Made by a program: the position numbers and the translations under genes. The notes beneath the pieces are model-generated. The model was not told where the DNA came from. It worked only from the letters and a program-made list of their open reading frames with translations, and made no database searches. Below are positions 26,318 to 29,855 of a stretch of 29,855 nt of DNA, piece by piece. The number at the start of each line of letters is the position of its first letter. The first letter of the stretch is position 1. Origin of the DNA: a virus; the IMG/VR virus record IMGVR_UViG_3300027805_000059, positions 1-29,855 of that record; one strand, given 5' to 3'.

Positions 26318-26860
26318 TTATCTTGTGGCTTTCCCTAAATTGCGCATAGTTTCAATGTCCTTAGCATCCCATTTTTCTGGAGCCTTACCACCGCCCGACA
26401 AATTATAAAGCCTTGCGGAGCTGTTTCTTGAGCTCATTGTGTTAAGACTGTCTCTTTTGTATTCCTGATATAGTTTTTCGTTTGACAAAATTTTGCCCTT
26501 TAAGCTATTTTTATTTGCTTCTTTAATAAGCCGCCCATCCCCTCCAACTATTCTAGCGTTTGTACTTTTGCCTGTTGGCACTTTTTTATTATCGCTTTCA
26601 GCATCGCCTCCTAAAAATTTTTTTTCGTAAGGAGCAGCCTTTGCTACGTTAGTTTTAGGATCAATAATAATGCCGTCTTTTTTAAACGCTTCGGCCGTTC
26701 CTGCTTGTCCGATTTGGCTTTGCAATTTCTTTTTGCCTTTTTCGTATGCAAGAGTTAGATCAAATCCTTGTTTCATTGGCGATCCACTCATTAATACTGG
26801 TGGGATACCAGCTCCTGTTTTAGGCATCATCTGTCTGCCTGGTGATTGTTTGTAAGCCAT
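26318..26860 (-). CDS. Basic, probably disordered protein of unknown function, 180 aa
   Basis: A 180-residue Lys/Gly/Ser-rich protein beginning MAYKQSPGRQMMPKTGAG, then IPPVLMSGSPMKQG. Short N-terminal 'GIPxxLMSGSPMK' stretches of this kind appear in minor proteins of environmental phages. The rest is low-complexity and basic, with little predicted order and a short helical C-terminus (WDAKDIETMRNLGKATR). No catalytic motif is seen. It is followed directly by the 78-residue gene and may be a minor virion or internal protein. Confidence 0.45.
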   Translation of the reverse strand: MAYKQSPGRQMMPKTGAGIPPVLMSGSPMKQGFDLTLAYEKGKKKLQSQIGQAGTAEAFKKDGIIIDPKTNVAKAAPYEKKFLGGDAESDNKKVPTGKSTNARIVGGDGRLIKEANKNSLKGKILSNEKLYQEYKRDSLNTMSSRNSSARLYNLSGGGKAPEKWDAKDIETMRNLGKATR

Positions 26861-26869
26861 TTTTTTGTT

Positions 26870-27223
26870 TTAATTGTTTAGTTTTCTTTTGTAAATTAAT
26901 ATTCCAGGCACTTCTGAGACAATGTCTTCCGCCAAAGTATTTTCGTCTATAATAACAAACTTACCAATAGCTTTCCAATCGTTAGGTTTGTAATATGTTT
27001 CAATATACAAATTATTCTTGTTAAATTGATATGAAAGAATGTCTACTGCTTCGTTAGTTTCTTTTAAAATTATTGTTATTTTTAATTCTTTTTTGTTTAC
27101 TGTTTTAAACTCTACGGTATGGAATTCTGTTTCCCAAGTGCCTTCTAAAAACTTTTTATTCATTTTTTGAGCACTTGCTGTAAAACATAAAAATAATGCT
27201 AATAATAATACTAATTTTTTCAT
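26870..27223 (-). CDS. Secreted lipocalin-like protein
   Basis: A 117-residue protein with a clear Sec signal peptide: KK, a hydrophobic core LVLLLALFLCF, and a probable cleavage after TASA before QK. The ~98-residue mature part is beta-rich: FLEGTWETEF, then TVEFKTVNKKELKITIILK, then AIGKFVIIDENTLAED and PGILIYKRKL. The GTW start followed by a run of strands resembles small lipocalin-like domains common in Bacteroidota. Export signals are unusual among virion genes. It could act in the periplasm during infection (lysis, superinfection exclusion, envelope modification) or be a gene picked up from the host. Family assignment is tentative and the signal peptide is well supported. Confidence 0.6.
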   Translation of the reverse strand: MKKLVLLLALFLCFTASAQKMNKKFLEGTWETEFHTVEFKTVNKKELKITIILKETNEAVDILSYQFNKNNLYIETYYKPNDWKAIGKFVIIDENTLAEDIVSEVPGILIYKRKLNN

Positions 27224-27264
27224 AATAAATTAAATTAAGGTTATATTATTATTATTACACGTAT

Positions 27265-27579
27265 TTATTGCTTTTTATACGCTTCTACTTCCCAGGGCAA
27301 GTTTTTAGCGCCCTCATTCATTTTTGAACGGGGATATTTTTTACCTTTCCAATATACGTATTTCTCATCGTAATCTAAATCGCCTCTTTTCATTTGAGCA
27401 ACATGCACCATCTCATGCGAAATAGTTTTGTTCTTCTTTAATTCTAAAGGTGATATATCTTTGTTTACAAGTATTGTGCCGTTTGATTGCGCCATTCCAA
27501 GTATATTGTCGTCCATGTCCCTACTATATATTGGCGTATTGTGCATATTATAAGGAGGACCAGACATTTTAAATGCCAT
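27265..27579 (-). CDS. Mini-zincin metallopeptidase-like protein
   Basis: A 104-residue protein with HEMVH at residues 55-59, the HExxH zinc/catalytic motif, inside ISHEMVHVAQMKRGDLDYDE. A probable third zinc ligand (Glu97 or Glu99) lies in LPWEVEAYKK at the C-terminus. The pattern 'HExxHxxQ...G...YWKG..Y......LPWExEA' matches small zincin-like peptidases found in phages and mobile elements. No signal peptide is visible, so it acts in the cytoplasm or in the virion. Possible roles are processing of phage structural proteins, for which no other protease is recognisable here, or cleavage of a host factor. The motif is directly visible and the substrate is unknown. Confidence 0.75.
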   Translation of the reverse strand: MAFKMSGPPYNMHNTPIYSRDMDDNILGMAQSNGTILVNKDISPLELKKNKTISHEMVHVAQMKRGDLDYDEKYVYWKGKKYPRSKMNEGAKNLPWEVEAYKKQ

Positions 27580-27585
27580 ATTAAT

Positions 27586-27915
27586 TTAGCATTTTTTCAT
27601 TTTAGCCGCCGGTTTACCTTTGGTTGTGCCATATTTTTGCATAGGGGCAGGTGTTGTAACTGGCTTTGCAGCCGCTTTAGCTTTAGCCATATCTCCAAAC
27701 TTTCTTTTTTGCATAGGTGCAGGTGTTGTAGCTGGCTTTGTAGCAGGTGCAGGTTTAGTTGCAGCCGCTTTAGCTTCTTTTTTTGCAGCAACTTTAGCAG
27801 CTAAACCAGCCATTACTTTGCTCGCCGCACTTTTATTTGTATTAGCTACTATTTCTTTTGCTTTTGCTTTTAGACCCGCTTTTAGACTCTCTTTTTGTTT
27901 AACTGGTGTTTTCAT
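27586..27915 (-). CDS. Lys/Ala/Pro-rich histone-like basic protein with internal repeat
   Basis: A 109-residue protein dominated by Lys, Ala, Thr and Pro (KAGLKAKAKEIVAN, AAKVAAKKEAKAAATKP), with a strongly basic end (KPAAKMKKC). Two copies of a segment containing TTPAPMQK lie 24 residues apart. The composition is like histone H1 C-terminal tails or bacterial AlgP/Hc1-type DNA-binding proteins. It could bind DNA or RNA or act as a disordered virion protein, but low complexity makes homology unreliable. It ends 6 bases before the mini-zincin gene. An overlapping minus-frame reading (27597-27791) is a shadow of the repeat. Confidence 0.5.
   Translation of the reverse strand: MKTPVKQKESLKAGLKAKAKEIVANTNKSAASKVMAGLAAKVAAKKEAKAAATKPAPATKPATTPAPMQKRKFGDMAKAKAAAKPVTTPAPMQKYGTTKGKPAAKMKKC
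27634..27742 (-). repeat. 72-bp-period direct repeat within the basic protein gene
   Basis: The 37-base stretch 27634-27670 recurs at 27706-27742 with three mismatches. A shorter block (GCAGCCGCTTTAGCTT) also appears at about 27668 and 27761. The repeat keeps the reading frame and encodes the duplicated TTPAPMQK segment. Confidence 0.8.
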
Positions 27916-27926
27916 TTTTTTATATT

Positions 27927-28100
27927 TTAATTGTTGTCTTTATTTTTATTTTTATCTTCAAAGTGACTATATATTCTAATTGCAGTATAACCAATAGAAA
28001 GTATAAGAAGAATTATTTTTAATGCTGGTTCTAAATTTGTCATTGACAGAGATAGTGCTACTGCATTTAATCCATATAGTTTAATATCAGTTGCGCCCAT
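27927..28100 (-). CDS. 57-aa membrane protein, holin candidate
   Basis: A short frame starts at ATG 28100-28098, fused to the stop of the upstream gene as TAATG, and ends at TAA 27927. The 57 residues contain one strong hydrophobic helix at about 27-44 (ALKIILLILSIGYTAIRI) with a charged C-terminal tail (FEDKNKNKDNN). A weaker hydrophobic stretch (YGLNAVALSLSM) precedes it. Small proteins with one or two membrane helices and a charged tail are typical holins, and this layout recurs in the structural modules of Bacteroidota and marine phages. No endolysin is recognisable in the window, so the lysis role is inferred. The coupled start supports it being a gene. Confidence 0.6.
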   Translation of the reverse strand: MGATDIKLYGLNAVALSLSMTNLEPALKIILLILSIGYTAIRIYSHFEDKNKNKDNN

Positions 28101-28303
28101 TAAAGTTTACATTTCGCTCTCTGAGTAATTGGAGCAGAGTGATACATAGTGGGAGCCTTTTTAACTTCCATTCCATTTTTTCCATTGCTCGAACCTTGAC
28201 CCATTGGGAAACCAGTCATATCTAATGGACCGTCCCATAAAGCGTTAGCTCCTGTAATACCGTTATTTTCTATTCTTTTAACGGCGGGTGTTGTCTTTCT
28301 CAT
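28100..28303 (-). CDS. Small protein of unknown function, 67 aa
   Basis: A 67-residue basic protein, rich in Gly, Lys and Asn (RIENNGITGANALWDGPLDM, then MGQGSSNGKNGMEVKKAP), with no membrane segment or known motif. Its stop overlaps the start of the holin-like gene by one base, so the two are coupled. Function is not recognised, and its composition resembles other short disordered phage proteins of this operon. Confidence 0.5.
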   Translation of the reverse strand: MRKTTPAVKRIENNGITGANALWDGPLDMTGFPMGQGSSNGKNGMEVKKAPTMYHSAPITQRAKCKL

Positions 28304-28329
28304 ACCTTATCTTTATTATTAATTAATTT

Positions 28330-28590
28330 TTATACTGTTGGCCCCATTGCTCTATCAAACGAATTTTCCATAGGCACACCAAATGCACCAGTTATTGTAC
28401 TTTGCGCTTTTGGATTAAATGACACAGGAGCACCTGTGGGCTTAATCCCTGGATTGAACATTCTTGGATCTGATACTAACCCTGGTTGAGGCATAACTTT
28501 GCCGCTTAAACTAGCATTAGTTGTTGTTGCTGCAGCAGGCATTGCGCCCGTATTATTTGGTAACCCTTGTATTTGACTATCGTATCTCAT
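28330..28590 (-). CDS. Small Pro/Ala-rich protein of unknown function, 86 aa
   Basis: An 86-residue low-complexity protein rich in Pro, Ala, Thr and Gly (LPNNTGAMPAAATTTNASLS, then GAPVSFNPKAQSTITGAFG), likely disordered. Its start overlaps the stop of the putative winged-helix gene in an ATGA junction, which argues that it is translated. It may be a minor virion protein, but no family is recognised. Confidence 0.5.
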   Translation of the reverse strand: MRYDSQIQGLPNNTGAMPAAATTTNASLSGKVMPQPGLVSDPRMFNPGIKPTGAPVSFNPKAQSTITGAFGVPMENSFDRAMGPTV

Positions 28591-29033
28591 CTTGTTTTGT
28601 CTTTGTTTAAATTATTTATTGCTGAACGTAACACAATATCTGTGTATGTGTTATTTTTCATTATCTTATTGCTTCTTGCTGTTGTTGGAATATTTTCCTC
28701 TCCTAGCATAATACGGTACATTCTATGTATTAGTTGTTTGCACTTGAATGAAACTTTATATATGTTATACTTTTGGGTTGTACGGTTTCTATTTCTCCAT
28801 ACCACTATCCATCCTTCTTTTAACAAATTGTTCCAGCGCTTATTGTCCCAACTATATGCGTATGTACCTATCTTATAATCTTGCTTGGTAAAATATTCCA
28901 TGCAGTCAAAATATATTAATAATTCTAAATCAGCATCGGTAAGATCGTAATTTCTACAAGCCCATCTACGTATTAATCTATAATGTTTTAATAAGCCTAG
29001 ATCCTTTATATCACTAGCTTCTAATCTTCTCAT
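28587..29033 (-). CDS. Putative winged-helix-like protein upstream of the structural operon
   Basis: A 148-residue basic protein. The order (DADLELLIYFDCMEYFTKQDY, then WDNKRWNNLLKEGWIVVWRN, then QKYNIYKVSFKCKQLIHRMY) gives a helix, a helix and turn, a beta hairpin ('wing') and a C-terminal helix. This is the layout of MarR/PadR-type winged-helix DNA-binding domains. The same type of protein is common in environmental tailed phages, where I know it only as hypothetical. It is coupled by ATGA overlaps to both GroES (upstream) and the 86-residue gene (downstream). It could be a late-gene regulator or a DNA-recognition factor in packaging. The fold is inferred from the pattern. Confidence 0.45.
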   Translation of the reverse strand: MRRLEASDIKDLGLLKHYRLIRRWACRNYDLTDADLELLIYFDCMEYFTKQDYKIGTYAYSWDNKRWNNLLKEGWIVVWRNRNRTTQKYNIYKVSFKCKQLIHRMYRIMLGEENIPTTARSNKIMKNNTYTDIVLRSAINNLNKDKTR

Positions 29034-29290
29034 AGTACTATTACAACATCTTGCAACCTAATAACTTGATAATCTTGCCCTTCTAATTCAATTCCATGCC
29101 CTGCCGCTTTGTCATAATAAATAACATCCGCCTGCTTTAAACATTTAATATCATCACTTACAGAAACTACAACGGCCTCTTTATATCGAATATTTTCTTT
29201 GTCTTTTTCTTTTAATAATAATCCATTCTCTGTTTTTGATAACCCTTGCTTCTTAGGAAGGATCACAATATTATTACCTATTGCCTTCAT
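29030..29290 (-). CDS. groES: Co-chaperonin GroES
   Basis: An 86-residue GroES-type co-chaperonin that caps the GroEL folding chamber. The first strand is KAIGNNIVILP. The mobile-loop region (SKTENGLLLKEKDK) holds the hydrophobic GLLL that would bind GroEL, equivalent to GGIVL in E. coli GroES. It is followed by EAVVVSV, then ADVIYYDKAAGHGIELEGQDYQVIRLQDVVIVL-type core strands with the closing DVVIVL. Its length is near the bacterial norm of ~95. The start ATG lies inside the end of the GroEL gene (17-base overlap), so it is translationally coupled to it. The order groEL then groES is the reverse of the bacterial groES-groEL operon. Confidence 0.9.
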   Translation of the reverse strand: MKAIGNNIVILPKKQGLSKTENGLLLKEKDKENIRYKEAVVVSVSDDIKCLKQADVIYYDKAAGHGIELEGQDYQVIRLQDVVIVL

Positions 29291-29855
29291 TAACTCTTAA
29301 ATTATTAATTACACAATCAGTTGACAAAATGGTAATAGCTACGGAAGCGGCATTTCTTAATGCGCTTTTTGTAACGGATAATGGATCAATAATACCAGCA
29401 TCAATCATATTAACTAAATCTCCAGTTATTGCATTTAATCCAAAGCCATCTGGGCGATCAAAAACCCCAACAGGTATATCAATGCCAGCATTCGTTAATA
29501 TTGTCTTAAATGGAGCCTTAATAGCTTCTAACAGAGCAGACTCTCCTTTTGTTAATGCTTTAATTTTTCTAGACGCATCTAAAAGAGCAATTCCACCTCC
29601 TGGAACAATTCCTTCTTTAATAGCGGCTTTAGTTGCGCAAATAGCGTCTTCAACTCTATCTGCTTTTTCTTTTAACTCAATATCAGACCCCGCGCCAACC
29701 TTAACTACCGCTACTTTTGCTGATAATCTAGCTAATCTTTTTTCTAATCTGATTACTTCTCCAGGAGGTAATTTTTCATTTAATTGTTCTTTTATTACAT
29801 CAATTAAAGATTGAACCTCTTCTTTTATTTCACCCACATGGAGTATTGTTCCGGT
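29274..29855 (-). CDS. groL: Chaperonin GroEL, C-terminal part (5' end beyond window)
   Basis: The frame is open to the window edge and codes for 193 residues. An internal GTG at 29837 is not the start, because GroEL-like sequence (TGTILHVGEIK) continues upstream to the edge. Visible landmarks are RLARLSAKVAVVKVGAGSD, KADRVEDAICATKAA with the Asp equivalent to E. coli D398 (ATP hydrolysis), EGIVPGGGIALL, and NMIDAGIIDPLSVTKSALRN with the Asp equivalent to D495 in the nucleotide pocket. These belong to the intermediate and equatorial domains, so the ATPase appears intact in the visible part. The C-terminus ends NNLRVNEGNR, without the GGM-repeat tail of bacterial GroEL. It is the first visible gene of the operon and probably folds phage proteins in the host cytoplasm. 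Confidence 0.93.
   Translation of the reverse strand, partial: TGTILHVGEIKEEVQSLIDVIKEQLNEKLPPGEVIRLEKRLARLSAKVAVVKVGAGSDIELKEKADRVEDAICATKAAIKEGIVPGGGIALLDASRKIKALTKGESALLEAIKAPFKTILTNAGIDIPVGVFDRPDGFGLNAITGDLVNMIDAGIIDPLSVTKSALRNAASVAITILSTDCVINNLRVNEGNR

Noticed and set aside
27597-27791. Second minus-frame reading inside the basic protein gene (Leu/Gln/His-rich)
   Set aside because: It is an out-of-frame product of the repeats in 27586-27915 and has low-complexity composition.
29281-29814. A 177-residue plus-strand open frame
   Set aside because: It is exactly antisense to the GroEL gene, whose sequence is unmistakable.
29835-29837. GTG at 29837 as the GroEL start
   Set aside because: GroEL-like sequence continues in frame upstream to the window edge, so this is an internal Val codon.
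1-29855. Reassigned stop codon (as in some crAss-like phages)
   Set aside because: Frames are long and intact under the standard bacterial code, and genes end normally at TAA or TGA.

Overview
The window is a dense block of tailed-phage genes with no cellular housekeeping context. It is AT-rich, and every supported gene lies on the minus strand, so transcription runs from right (29855) to left (1). The content is a phage head and short-tail module: TerL, portal, scaffold-like protein, major capsid protein, ring/tube and nozzle ('muzzle')-type tail proteins, then putative ejection proteins ending in a giant protein of more than 2100 residues. The gene order and several protein motifs resemble podoviruses of the crAss-like (Crassvirales) type or a sister lineage in aquatic environments. 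I recognised this from memory of the families and ran no search. A Bacteroidota host is likely for two reasons. Starts are preceded by A/T-rich sequence with essentially no Shine-Dalgarno motif. A small secreted protein (26870-27223) also carries a signal peptide with a Bacteroidota-style SAQ end.

Right part (24.4-29.9 kb): a tightly coupled operon opens, at the window edge, with the 3' part of a GroEL gene. It is followed by an overlapping GroES gene, a possible winged-helix protein, several small virion-like or unknown proteins, a 57-residue membrane protein (holin candidate), a Lys/Ala-rich basic protein, a mini-zincin (HEMVH), a secreted lipocalin-like protein and further small genes. Next to the terminase sits a 201-residue protein that reads as two GroES-like domains in tandem. 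It is followed by a candidate small terminase and TerL.

Middle (10.5-24.4 kb): TerL, portal, scaffold-like protein and major capsid protein, then a tandem hairpin array acting as a probable terminator behind the capsid gene, then a conserved-looking virion protein, two ring/tube proteins and a 1150-residue nozzle-like protein with a cadherin-type domain near its C-terminus.

Left part (1-10.5 kb): after a perfect 14-bp hairpin come a 476-residue protein that looks like the C-terminal half of a muzzle protein, a cupin-like protein, two putative ejection/internal virion proteins, and the giant protein. The giant protein has an HEVGH zincin motif and a segment resembling sigma-70 region 2, and it runs off the left edge.

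The most notable theme is a phage folding system: an apparently active GroEL, a canonical GroES in reversed (groEL then groES) order, and a second tandem-GroES protein beside the packaging genes. These plausibly act on the phage's own capsid or tail proteins. No gap longer than about 135 bases lacks a gene. I saw no tRNA, rRNA, CRISPR array, IS element, integrase or replication gene.
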